Source of the DNA: Tubulanus polymorphus
Lineage: Eukaryota; Nemertea; Palaeonemertea; Tubulaniformes; Tubulanidae
Direction: 5' to 3'
NCBI RefSeq assembly: GCF_964204645.1
Contig: NC_134025.1
Span: 2,981,001-3,045,000 of the forward strand
DNA: 64,000 bases
The notes beneath the pieces are model-generated. The model had not been told where the DNA came from, made no database searches, and saw only the letters and a list, made by a program, of their open reading frames with translations. The position numbers were made by a program, and so were the translations under genes. Positions 51,801 through 62,334 of this stretch are shown here, piece by piece; within the stretch, counting starts at the first letter, position 1; every line of letters starts with the position of its first letter.

Positions 51801-54800
51801 GGAGGCAATGCATGAGATCAGAAACAAGAAATATCGGCAGGTGGTCGTCTGATAATGTACGCTACGTTCAACAATAACTGTACTGGTGAAAGCAAAATGA
51901 GATCTCATAAGAATCTATTTTTAATATCTCCAATTTGACGCATGCTTCAATCACACGAGCATGTAAAAACAGGAAAATTGAAAATCAGGTAGACATTAAT
52001 TATTCATTTACCAGTTATTTTTTATTTTGGAATATTTACACCTGGCATCAGAAGACTTTAAAAAACAGCTAACATATCTTCATTATCTTGGTATATATTG
52101 TTTCTTTGATATGTAAGGTATCACAGAGATATTTTAGTTCTAGTGGTAAAATGAACAAGAGGAGACCATTATATGAAAGTAGACCGCCGTGTGTTCTCAT
52201 TCTGCGTTCTTTTTTTGACAGATAAGTGGAAAACAAAAAACAGAAAAAGAGAAGCGAAAAGGTACTCAACGTAGGAATATTCTATCAAAATGTCACCATT
52301 AGGCTGTATGAAGACATGCGTGTCTTTTCTTCCATTTGTGTCGATATGACCGACAAGTTCCCATTATGCACTATGGGAACGCGACTGAAGGGGCTGTGGC
52401 AGACAATCTTAAAACTCTCGCTATACTTTCAATCCATTTCAGGAAGGGATTCGAGCAAATCTAGTACCGATACAGGTTACAATAGTTCCACGACTAATGT
52501 ATCAGCAATTCACAGAAATGTTACTTTTGCTGCAGGTCTGTTATTTTGTTTGAACTGTGAAAATAAGCTCGTCTCCATCAATTCGAATGATTTTTTTTTT
52601 GTACTGGAAAATGATCCCAGAAATCTAATTCAAAATCGCTGTATTTGATCTAATCAATCGTTTTTACACTCGTTATAGCTTATGTTTTGAGATAAGTAAT
52701 ATATGTTTTCAGTTCGTCATAGCGATACTCTAGAAGAAGAGCGTAGTAGCGAGGACAGTATTCAGAATTTACGCTCCACGCAGTTCAAGAAAGTGGTAAG
52801 AATTCTATGATCGTCAAAATCACAAACGATTGGGTGGGATAGAATACGAATGCATAAAAAGTCATCATGAGCTAGATAATAGAAACTTGAAGTGAACATA
52901 TTTGTGTAAAATCTGTCGTTGTAGTCGAGAAGGAAAGATACCCCGGCATACATTCCGAAACTGCGACCAAGTTGTGTACGAGGTAGGCTAAACACGTCTA
53001 CACACAGCACCCCAGCACAGCACAGCACTCCAGTACCCACAGCTTTCATATATCCATCCAAATATTTAGAGTGTCTTTCTTCCTGGATGTCAAGATCAAT
53101 GATTCAATAATGTGTGCGTTTATCGATTTGATGTAAACTCTAAAATGAATATATCGAATATAAAGCCATTAGTATGCACACTTCCATCTCTGAATTATGT
53201 GCGGACAGTTTGAGTGAATATATCAATTTGTCAACACATCTTGCAGTGACTCCAATCGATACGACTTAATGAATGAGGGAGGAACAGTTCAAACGATTTG
53301 GGCAATATTGTATTTTCGTTATTCGGATTTCGCCGATCAAATGATTCTGAATTCATCTTCTTGGATTTGCTGGTTAAAACCAGATCTTGAGTTCTTGTAA
53401 TGAAGTCTTATAATGGATGTCTGGTCTGTATTGCGACACGTCACATTTCATGCTATATTTGAAATCTGTTCCACCAACTAAATCATGGGAAATATCGAAT
53501 ATCAGGTTGTAATAAGGTTGCTCGATCAATTATGCATGTATGAACGGTAAACCCTGTACAGAGAGAATTTTACGTTGAATATAGCTTTTGTAAAATGTAG
53601 AATTCATCAGGGATGACTGTTTATCCTAATGTCAAAATTAGCTGTCTATTCAATTTTGCCCAATATTTACGAGATGAATTAACAATACATAGATGCAGAA
53701 GTATAAACTACTAGGAAATGTAAACTTAAATCTAAAAACAGGTGCATATTTTAGAAATACATTCATATAAAGAAGTTGGAGATATATATGCAGTATTCAT
53801 GATGAATTCAGAAACGAAAATGAAAGAATTCATTCATTCTCGCCTTCCTCAACGGTAACCACGTACAGCACCTGTCTCAGTAAATTGTCAAATGATCAAT
53901 TTAGATTGATCAGTGTTATTGGTGGCGTGCGTATATCTGTAAATGTGATCGCACTTAAAAAAAAAACAACGAATTCATTAATTCCGTCATGAAATAAGGT
54001 AACTGAATGCTTACATCGTCTATTCGATAAGATTTGTCTTCAGCTTTTTAAAACAGTTCTTGAATTTGTAGTCGTTGTGCGTGCTGGGAGGATTTCTGGT
54101 AATTTGTGAACAATCATTTATCATCAGTGCAACGAAACTATTTCATCATTTTTCACTGGTGACTTCACGTGGTTTTTACGTTTCCGGCTCATCGTGGAAT
54201 TTATTTTATCCAAATGCGAAATAAATTACTGGAAAAACATTTCAGAAAACGATAGATATTTCATTCAACTGCGCTACACGCCGCACGCAATTTACCCAGA
54301 CTATTATGACGGATTCGAATTGAATAAATAATCTAGGAGAGTTTTTCGTGTATTCATAGGAAAGTCTACCAGACACAAAAACAGTCCATCTATCGTAGTC
54401 GAGGAAGAAGACGACCTTCAAGGAAAATCGAGGAAGGTTTTGCTTCGCGAAATTCCGCAACTGACGCAACAGAATATTTCTCCCAATTTATTACTAATTA
54501 ATGGAGAAAACACAAGTATGTCTACATTCTACAAAACAAATTCACAAACTGGTAGATGCATTTGCGAACTCTTTATATGATGGAAATTAAACGAAGTATC
54601 CCATCGCGTGCACTCTTGTAATTTAAAATGCAGTGGCAGTTCAATTTACGACTACGCATTTGATAACATGTTCTTTGTACGATCTTTTCTCTAGGAGCAA
54701 TGAGTGAGAGTACTTTAGGTAAAGACGACAGTGATTTAAAGAAAAATCATGGAAATCTGAAAATATGTGGTGAACAGGGTTCACAAGATGAAAATGCATT

Positions 54801-56935
54801 ACCACAACGACCACACAGTTCCATAGGTTGCCACAAGAACACGAATCTACTAGATTTCCCTTCCAACCAAGGTTCGTTACTTTTTTCTTAACGGCGTAAA
54901 AACCGTTGCAATAAGGTTTTTATACATTGATGCTTTTTAAGGCGTACTTTGCGCACTACGTCATCAATATATGCTTTTAAAAATTACAATTGGTAAATTT
55001 TGGTGCCCATTTTGCAATGAAATATATTTCATTACTCTTATTTTCTGTTTAATTTATTTCCACGCGTTCATTATAATGAACTAGAATATTATGTGAATGG
55101 ATGTGCACTACGTCATCAATATCGTGGTTAGACTGGTTACCGGTCAATTAAATTGAATAACCGATATCTCCGAATTCAAAATAACTTGATGGATCCTTTA
55201 ATGTTATATTAATCATATTGTCGATCATTAAGGCAATGTATGCAATTTTTTTAAGCGTACTAGACTAGTAACCACGGTGTAACAGGTCACCTATATGGTT
55301 CATATCCGGAGGGTTGATATTACAGTCCACGGAAAGTTATGATTGATGAGCTATCTGCTGAACTTTATATCACAGGACTCAATTTCATTTATCACCAGTG
55401 GTCGGTTTCGCTTCGTAACCATATCTGATCGATTTCGGCTGCCAGATGATTTAATGGAAATGTGGAGATCGTGAGGATCGTTACACTAACATTACTGGCA
55501 ACGAAGAAAAAAACACAATCATAGATTATATTTTCATTTACCGCGCTTAATATTCATTAAACCTTTGAATACATTACCCGTATTCAAGTATTCGGCAGTT
55601 AATTTACTGTTTGTTTAAAAAAGGGGTTAAAATTGGTAGCACTATGCGACGAAAAGACACTCCGGCAGTTTCGCCACATCCTAAAAGAATATTGAGAGGT
55701 AGGATTCATTTGTCTGATGAGTGGTGAAAATATTCAGAATCCCACCCAGTAACGAAACATTACTCGACGTTAATGATAACACGCCATCTTCAGGGTTTCA
55801 CGAATGTAAAGATGTCGATACCAGAATACGAGAACAAAATGAGAAGCCTGCAGTTCCTACCGATATGATATCTTTGTGCGAAACTAGAATGCTAGAATTA
55901 CCCCTGAACGAGGGTTGTAAGTCAGATATTGTAAAATAAACGTACACAACCCATCTAACTAATTAAATTTTCATATTGTTGTCTTGTTCTACCGTTGTCT
56001 TTTGTTCTACTAACATCGCATCGTTGTGTTCGGAACGACGTCTTTTGAAATGGCTTGTGTTTCTTTCTAAGTCAAAAGGAATGTTTCTTGGATGAGAATC
56101 GATCTGACATATCTCTCGATTTCCTACGTCACGAGGTTTTCTTTCGTCGTCGCAGACGATGGCGGTCGGGTATAGAAGTTGTTGTTCGATTCTCAAAGAT
56201 TTTCTTCGTGGAAAAAGTTACTTGCCCGAATAATGCAAACTGCGTTGTTGCTTAAACATCGGATGATTATCCTTTGAGACAAGTTTAGTAATAATCAGGT
56301 GCATTACATATAATGCCCGTGGCAGTTACTGAAATAACTTCCTGTTTAATCCTTTAAAAGACAGCGGCGCATTCATGAGTAACACCAGCGAATTTTCTTT
56401 CTTTGACACAGCTCCCCGAAGTAAAAGCCAACCAAGCCTGGAAACAATAGAGAAGATATCTACACATGCGCAGTGCGGTGCAAAAATCGGAAATAAGGTG
56501 TTAATGAGAAAAACAACTCCAGCCCAACTGCCGAAATTAGAGAGACTTAAAGGTATATAACGTATAAGAAACTTCTTATTCCGATGAGACGTGAATTCCG
56601 ATATTCCATGAACAGTGCATAATCCCGCACTTAGATGATAAGTAGAAAATAATCAAATGAAGATAATTAGACCAAAAATTATCATTGAAATAAACAAAAT
56701 TGACATAGAAACAAAGGTAAATAATCTTTTTTAACATAGAAAAGACCAATATCTACACTGGACTATGGATATTTTGCATTAAATTTGTTTTAGTTCGTGT
56801 TTTTTTTTCAAATTTCGTGTTCGCTTTTCAGTTAAAAAAAACGCACCAACATCGGAACTGATGGAAGAGGAAGAGGAGGGCGAGGAAGAGGAGAAGGACG
56901 ATGAAATAGTAGTTGGAGCAGTCGGAGGCCAATAA
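42859..56935 (+). CDS. Death-domain-like protein with repeated RRKDTPA-motif exons
   Basis: Exons: 42859-42876 (start), 42973-43249, 43449-43567, 44518-44625, 44936-44990, then after a gap 52222-52261, 52443-52535, 52713-52795, 52925-52982, 54360-54515, 54695-54871, 55640-55698 and/or 55738-55916, 56361-56552, 56832-56935 (stop). Splice sites are canonical and phases agree, except that one exon (phase 1 to 0) is missing between 44990 and 52222 and that 54871 to 55640 or 55738 needs the alternative donor at 54873. Exons 3-5 have death-fold features, best seen in FAYLLQAWLTERGPLRKLKD then MWKLVSNSREIEASSI. The tail is low complexity and carries the motif R-R/K-K-x-T-P-A three times, in different exons, and ends in an acidic run. 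Death domains assemble signalling complexes in apoptosis and innate immunity; the partner is unknown. Family assignment is moderate, gene existence strong. Confidence 0.65.
43642..44082 (+). other. 146-codon open frame in intron 3, doubtful gene
   Basis: The longest frame outside the clear genes starts with a hydrophobic segment (MLFSWLCFYPLLLL) and ends at TGA/TAA-rich DNA before the RFX-like site at 44270. It lies in intron 3 of the death-domain-like gene on the same strand. About 0.3 frames this long are expected by chance here, so it is borderline. No family recognised. Confidence 0.2.
44270..44283. promoter_or_regulatory. Palindromic RFX X-box
   Basis: GTTACCTAGGCAAC is a full palindromic match to the RFX X-box (GTTRCC-N2-GGYAAC), the motif that drives many ciliary genes and, in vertebrates, immune genes. 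It is in intron 3 of the death-domain-like gene. Confidence 0.4.
49705..49732. repeat. Short perfect-loop hairpin
   Basis: CATTGTCAGTG and CACTGACATTG form an 11-bp stem with one mismatch around a 6-base loop. It could fold in RNA, but no small-RNA precursor features beyond this are visible. Confidence 0.4.
49924..49953. repeat. (TC)n microsatellite
   Basis: Interrupted TC tract (CTCTCTCTCTATCTCGCTC...) in the large intron. Confidence 0.7.
51482..51706 (-). CDS. Nested antisense coding exon, unknown family
   Basis: A 75-codon minus-strand exon bounded by TTCTTTATAG and ATG/GTAAAT, phase 0 at both ends, inside the largest intron of the plus-strand gene. Its translation is strongly protein-like: EKYFTKDRYFILETDNKLLY, a basic helix (RLQQHLYQLRRKY), NVLIVPWVNPNYQCYLLVVD and a final ITQFDKW, suggesting a compact alpha/beta domain. 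I do not recognise the family. No neighbouring exon was found with matching phase: the nearest minus-strand candidate (50858-50676) needs phase 1. It may be one exon of a nested gene or a relic of one. Confidence 0.5.
54951..54970 (+). repeat. Dispersed repeat, short third copy
   Basis: GCACTACGTCATCAATAT is identical to the start of the copy at 55106 and lies only 150 bp upstream of it. Confidence 0.45.
55090..55240 (+). repeat. Dispersed repeat, copy 2
   Basis: Diverged copy of 29756-29930 in the same orientation, with the shared blocks CTACGTCATC, GGTTAGACTGGTT, AATTCAAAATAAC and a TTGTCGA block. It lies in an intron of the death-domain-like gene. Confidence 0.5.
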
Positions 56936-57915
56936 CACAATGTATAATATATATATGTTCAACTGTTCGTGTTTATTTTCCGCTGAGTTACTATCATTTA
57001 GTGTCCTTGGGTTTCCCTTGACAATGATTTAAAATCACTTTAACAAAAACAGGTTCATTCAATGTGTTTTTTATAACGAGCACAATGATTTACTGATCGA
57101 CGATTTTGTTGTAGATTGTTTACTTTCTGTCCCGATACAAAAAACACGTTGTAGTAAATTAAGTGGAATGACTTACCGATGTAAAAAAAACCTAGTACTG
57201 TAACCCCAAAAAGGTAATAGCATAAAGCTAACGTTATGAATAGTACTTATTTGTGCCGGGTTAAGTTTTGTTTTAACGTTTTGTTTTCTGTTTTAAAACT
57301 CGTATAAAAAGATGTACCATACCTTTGTTCATGTACCAACACAACCTCTGCGTCGATGGCAAGCAACTTTTGTCGAAAATTATTTCTAACTGTATTTTAT
57401 AATAAATGTACCGAATATATTATATCTTAAACTACAAATTTCGTTGGGAATATCTTGACTTGATTCTCTACCGGTATCGGCAGTTGATGAAGCAGTTTAA
57501 ATTTCATGTTTATTAACTTGATTTTCATCGAAAACTGACAAACGGTTGTGAAGCGCCACGTGTTGATACCCGTGACATTTGGATGATATGGGTAATCTGA
57601 ATACCCACCCGGGCAGACCCGTCAATGTTTTTCGATTTCCCCGGAAAGCTATGTACCTTTTATAATAAGATATGCATTGATAAGAGATAATCCTTTCCAA
57701 TTAATTTTCTGCTGATAAACTAATAAGCTTACAAGGGTGGGGTTTAGTATTACACATATATCGAGGATAGTCTATGGATTGGGAATTCATTGTAACCCGC
57801 GACATCATGACAAGGAGCAATATCTCACATATACGCGCACAAAATGTGTGAACGGATATTCTAAGAGTTCGACATTTATTGTCGCGTTCGATTCCGGCGG
57901 ACAGTTCTAGTGAGA
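56936..57915. other. 3' end of death-domain-like gene and upstream region of the receptor gene
   Basis: Holds the 3' UTR, with an AATAAA near 57401, and then the upstream region of the intronless receptor. No further coding or clear promoter box was recognised. Confidence 0.45.
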
Positions 57916-59061
57916 ATGTCTGACAACAAAACGGAGATCTGCGACGAAGCGCGCAAAAAGTTGGCGCGTGTATCTGGAGGGATGCATTGGCCTTCGAGTT
58001 CGATGGATTTCACGACTAAAATGGTCGAGAAAAGTGTTTTATACGACTGCAAATTGATAGGTAACAATAATGGATTCATGACTATAGAAGCCACAACTAT
58101 TTGTTTACTTTGTGTTTTTGGTGCAATCGCAAACGCTCGTATAATCATTCCAATAGTTTTCACTTTTAATCCTCAACGACATCTTATCGTTCTCATCACC
58201 AATTTGTCGTTCGCTAATTTCGTCATCAGCACCATTTATGTTCCGGTTCATTCGTACCACGTGATTTTGCATTCTACCGTGTCTCCGTCGTGGTTTTGCA
58301 CTGGGATGAAAGCAGTAATGCGTTTACTGGGAAGCGTTGCCTTGGCGACAACGTTGGCTATAGCGCTCAAACTGCACTGTTATCTGAGCGTTAGTGATAA
58401 GCAAGCTATTGAAAAACCGGACATATCGGCGTCAGTGGTTCGTCTAACTTGCATTTGGGGAATTTCTTTGATTGTGTTCGTTTTGCCGAATGTAGTCAAA
58501 GTCGCTAATTTGGACTTTTTTCCAACCGACGATGTGTGCGCAGTACACGAACAATTTTCGCTCTCATATTCCTGTTTGTATTCGGACTGCGGTTATAAAT
58601 CATTCGCTCTCACTGTCCACTGCGCCCAAATACTGGTCACTTGTTTCTGTCTGATCAAAGTGCACCACCGAATCGTCCGCGGTAGACGAGCGAGACTCTG
58701 CACGAAAGGTGCCCAAAAACATTACAAAATGGCAACTATCACAACAAGATCGTTGCTAACAATCTACGTACTAACATGGGTTCCGCTTTATTTGAGAAAC
58801 ATTATGTCAGTATTCATGAACGTTTCACATACTTTAACGCATCTGGTGATGCTGGCGTATTTCGTCGGAACATTCAGCACATCGGTCGTGTTTCTGTACG
58901 GTGTGCGCTCATTGCGATATCAAATTGGAAAGTTTTGTCCCTGTTGCGAGCGGAAAGCGGCTCAGTTGACTAAAGAATCTACGGATGATGTCGTATCGTC
59001 GGATTGCGGTCGAATTGGGATCGATCAAGTATCGATACAATCTGAAGTTGTTCAGCTATAA
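57916..59061 (+). CDS. Intronless, atypical rhodopsin-like seven-helix receptor
   Basis: A 381-residue single-exon frame from the first ATG; an upstream in-frame GTG is not used here. Seven hydrophobic segments are at about residues 58-82, 90-114, 126-151, 173-195, 230-252, 278-300 and 308-330. Class A landmarks kept: GAIANA in helix 1, a Cys before helix 3 (C128) with Cys in loop 2, Trp in helix 4 (W181) and LTWVPLY in helix 6. Landmarks changed: NLSFAN in helix 2 has Asn where the conserved Asp sits; DRY at the end of helix 3 is replaced by KLH; NPxxY in helix 7 reads VVFLY. The basic intracellular loop 3 (RGRRAR) and a CPCCE palmitoylation-type tail are normal. Ligand unknown. Such changes predict unusual or biased coupling to G protein. 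It could belong to a lineage-expanded orphan family. Confidence 0.8.
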   Translation: MSDNKTEICDEARKKLARVSGGMHWPSSSMDFTTKMVEKSVLYDCKLIGNNNGFMTIEATTICLLCVFGAIANARIIIPIVFTFNPQRHLIVLITNLSFANFVISTIYVPVHSYHVILHSTVSPSWFCTGMKAVMRLLGSVALATTLAIALKLHCYLSVSDKQAIEKPDISASVVRLTCIWGISLIVFVLPNVVKVANLDFFPTDDVCAVHEQFSLSYSCLYSDCGYKSFALTVHCAQILVTCFCLIKVHHRIVRGRRARLCTKGAQKHYKMATITTRSLLTIYVLTWVPLYLRNIMSVFMNVSHTLTHLVMLAYFVGTFSTSVVFLYGVRSLRYQIGKFCPCCERKAAQLTKESTDDVVSSDCGRIGIDQVSIQSEVVQL

Positions 59062-59287
59062 CATGGACTCTCAGATGAATGCTGAAAGCTGGTCGATGCA
59101 TGAGAAAAACGTTTATAAATTCCCATTAACAACAGAACTCCGTCGGAACATCGCTCTGTGTCTACTCAAATCATACTTCACGTAGCTTTTTACTAATCTT
59201 ACCATTATATGTTCATGAAAATATATGCTGTATATATTCAAAATGCTTAATCAAAAGGGTGGTTTGAAAAAGATCATTTGAATTCAG

Positions 59288-59542
59288 GTTCCATCAGTAA
59301 TTCAACACCGAGTGGGAGTAAAGTTTGATATCGCTATTCGTGGTCGAATTTGTGGTTTGTTACATCGTGATGCGCCATCGATACTAAAATAAGGAGGGTT
59401 TACTGCAGGATTACAAAAAGCGCCAGCAACGATCACTCTGAAGGTTAGAAAAGACTCGACTCTCGAGAAATTGTCAGAAAGATTCCACGATTCGGCGAAG
59501 AACGTGCGACTGTCGAAAATGAAGACAATGTCTGATTTGATG
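59288..59542 (+). pseudogene. Possible broken exon with one in-frame stop
   Basis: Between a TTTGAATTCAG acceptor and an ATG/GTAATG donor one frame runs 85 codons, broken by a single TAA at codon 35. On both sides the translation is protein-like (HRVGVKFDIAIRGRICGLLH before; ITLKVRKDSTLEKLSERF after) and the DNA is less AT-rich than its flanks. This fits a decayed exon or a coding exon with a stop allele. An antisense frame of 84 codons overlaps it and looks less coding-like. No family recognised. Confidence 0.3.
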
Positions 59543-59703
59543 GTAATGGCAATCAAGTTTTATCGCATTTATTCTCCAGATACAAATCAAGGCAAAACAC
59601 ATCATAGAAATCATGACGAAACAAATAGAAATGCATGAAGACAATAAGTGATTGAGAGCGCTTTAAAATAATAACACATGGAAAACAATATACAAGAACC
59701 TAG

Positions 59704-59842
59704 GACCAGTTACATAGTCATGACTTAACTCCAAAAAGTGGTCTTAAATCTTAAGATTAGTCTAGATTCGTTAGATTTTCTATAGAACTACAGGTGGTCT
59801 GTAGACTGGTCTTAAGTCTAAGCCATGACTATTGAGCCGGCC
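59704..59842. mobile_element. Foldback element, TAGTCATG-type ends
   Basis: TAGTCATGACTTAA at 59715 pairs with the inverted TTAAG..CATGACTA near 59812-59831, with further complementary blocks inside (GTCTTAAATCTTAAG against CTGGTCTTAAG). No coding capacity. It resembles a small foldback or MITE element; its exact ends are uncertain. Confidence 0.45.
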
Positions 59843-59845
59843 CGC

Positions 59846-59953
59846 GGACCCAGTTTCACAAAACTACACTTAATGGTAATCAGGATGTTGAAGATGTTGA
59901 GAACGACAAAGTCATCAGTGAAAGTATAAGTTGATTCAGTGAAACCCGGGTCC
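59846..59953. mobile_element. Short MITE with GGACCCaGTTTCAC ends
   Basis: A 108-bp element begins GGACCCAGTTTCAC and ends in the inverted GTGAAACCCGGGTCC. Elements with GGxCCCAGTTTCA-type ends are common in marine invertebrate genomes. It adjoins the previous foldback element, so the pair may be a composite or nested insertion. Confidence 0.5.
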
Positions 59954-62334
59954 AGGAAATGAATGTACAACATTCAGCTGTCAGTTCCAAAGTTGTTGAT
60001 TAAATTTGACTCTAAAATCAGATCTTAACTCACAAATATGGAACAGCATTAGCGTCACTGCGCAACAGAGGTATTGTACGTGGTGTCTATTATTGTCAGT
60101 ACACTATAGAGATCTAGTACATCACCTTATAGTATGTTTGTCAAACAGTGCTGGAGACCTGCCACATAACGAACGCGAGGGGATTTACCAACTTCATATA
60201 AAGCCAACAAATATGACATAGTCAAGTCGAAAAAGGAGATGGCTGCAAGATCTCAATAGTGTTAATAATTTTGGTAATGGTACCTTTATCAGTGTTCCTC
60301 AAAAACCAAACTAACTGAGCTGCGCCCTAAAAAACAATAAGGTGAGCTAATAAAATACAGATGCGTTGAGGCTGGATAAAAATAAATCTGGTCTTGCGGT
60401 CGATAAAACTAAACTTTCTTCACATAATGCTTTCAATATATAACACACTAACATTCGAGTTTTATAATTTAAGCCACAATTTTTCACAAAGCGACATCAA
60501 GCAAAGATACACTATCACATCAAGGGAATCGAATATTACCGACTGATTGACATCAATAACATTCCATTCCCTCGATGCGATATATTCCCAGTAAAAGCAG
60601 GTTTTCACAAAAATATACACGATTTTTGTATATACAATTTATCACTATTTACAATGACGTCATTTTCAGATCATTGATATCAAAACATTTCAATCCAGTA
60701 AAACATAAACGAACACAAATCAGAGACGAGTTACATTTACTAGTTTTCAATTTGCTTATCACTTTTAAGAGTAGCGAGTTTTTATTAGTTGATGCCAGTC
60801 GTAGATTAGACTGATTGGAATGTCCTTATATCACGATCGTGACAACCTTCAATACCTTGCATATATCTATACAGATTACTGCCTGTATATGGAAATGTAT
60901 TCGGTTTAGGGTCTTGTCTTCTCATAAACATTTCTATTTTACATGTTAAGTAAAAGTAATTGTAACGACGTGATGGAAAATGTTACAACATTTAAAGCCA
61001 TTCCTTATTATTCCTATGATGGAGCTCCATGAACAATGTTTTATATGAACATCTTTTAAGGTTTTATTACAAACACAGTATGGTTTATTTATACACATCC
61101 TATAACCGCTCATTCCTCACAAGTGTTGTGCCGGGATTCAGGAAAACAGTTTGCGAACGCAAAGAGAATCAATTCAATTACTGAAATAATTTTCAGAACA
61201 GATCGAAGTAATGCTAACATGTACATTATAACGACAATGTTAAAAGTATGATTATCATTAACAGGACTCAACCAGCAGACATAGTTTCAATTCAATAGAA
61301 ACTCCCTTCAATATCCTCTACTCAATATATACACTTTCAAACTTACTTTACAACCAGAAATACAAGTCGCTCCACTCCAAAATTGTACATTACAATATCA
61401 GATCTGATCCTTAATTTTTCACATTATCAATTGAATGTTTATATACAGAAACACTAACGTGTTTGAACAATCGATTATTTACAATTTTCGTTTTTAAATA
61501 TGCGTCTATATTTACAAAACACCTCACTGCAACAATCTAGTGAACATAAAATACTAGGCCCAGTCACTCGACGTCAAGTAAAATATTGGAAAAAATACCA
61601 TCCTCATCCATCTAAATTGTCACACTAGCCATGTTCGCACTATCACTTATTAGTCTGTTCAAATTTGGCCCATACCTGGAACGGACCAATCAATGATGTG
61701 CATTCTCATGTTTTCGAATCTGAGAGCAGGTATCACTGGTCTAGCTAGACGCAATACTCATCATTGACGGGCCATTCAAGCAAAGTTTCCATGAGAAATG
61801 GTCAATTCTAAAATGGAATGGACCAATTTAGAACTAACTTTTCGCTAGTGTGAACGTTTAGTCCATTCTAAATTGAACGGAATAAACTAAGGACGTTCAA
61901 AATAATGAAGTGGAACGTGGCTACTGAGTAAGTTAGAGGCCACAGGTTAACCTTGACATTCAAGCAACTAACCCCTGCTTAATAAGAGACATATATACCA
62001 GATATATTCAAGAAGGTTTTTTGATCTTAATGTTTACAACAAATCACGATTTAAAGCCATGATATGTTCAGGAAATAGTAAATCAAGCATTGATAATGAT
62101 TTTATGGTATATTGCATTCATGCAAGTAGTAGATCTATAGAATTTTAAAAAGAATGTTAAACAAAATCCAGGTATCAATGATTCGAACTCAATCAATCAA
62201 CGAGTCAGCCGAGCTTTCTACTTCGTGTTGAATTGATGCATAAATATCCTATCGGCTAAGATGTAACAGTTAGTTATAATCATGCGTGTGATTAACATAG
62301 TTCTAAAAGAATTTTTCCTCTCCGAGGGTAACAT
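59954..62334. other. Probable SCM 3' UTR and intergenic DNA
   Basis: No supported gene. On the minus strand this is downstream of the SCM stop at 62335 and probably includes its 3' UTR. It contains one MITE (61626-61923). Small frames here are chance. Confidence 0.4.
61626..61923. mobile_element. MITE of about 300 bp with TAGCCAyGTTC ends
   Basis: Left end TAGCCATGTTCGCACT and right end, inverted, TAGCCACGTTCCACT form imperfect terminal repeats that extend as ACTTmATTA. An internal TAGTGTGAACG block at 61849 repeats the end motif. There is no open frame. Target duplication is unclear, possibly TA. Confidence 0.5.

Larger units (their letters stand above)
44991..52221. other. Large intron or gap in the gene model
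   Basis: One phase 1-to-0 exon of the death-domain-like gene should lie here. The best candidate is 46148-46218, which opens after GTAG or AAG, codes ENCGLHLGEEG... and ends in CGG/GTAAGT. The same frame extends back to an ATG at 46089, so an alternative first exon is also possible. A plus-strand open segment ending at a stop near 50786 (ELIKLKLPLGDSSAILIIDM) could be an alternative last exon, but its acceptor is poor. A (TC)n tract lies at 49924-49953 and a hairpin at 49705-49732. The rest shows nothing. Confidence 0.35.

Noticed and set aside
52762-53061. 99-codon minus-strand frame
   Set aside because: Overlaps the plus-strand motif exon 52925-52982 and has unlikely composition.
57870-57900. 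TTCGATTCC block resembling a tRNA T-arm
   Set aside because: The flanks do not fold as a tRNA.
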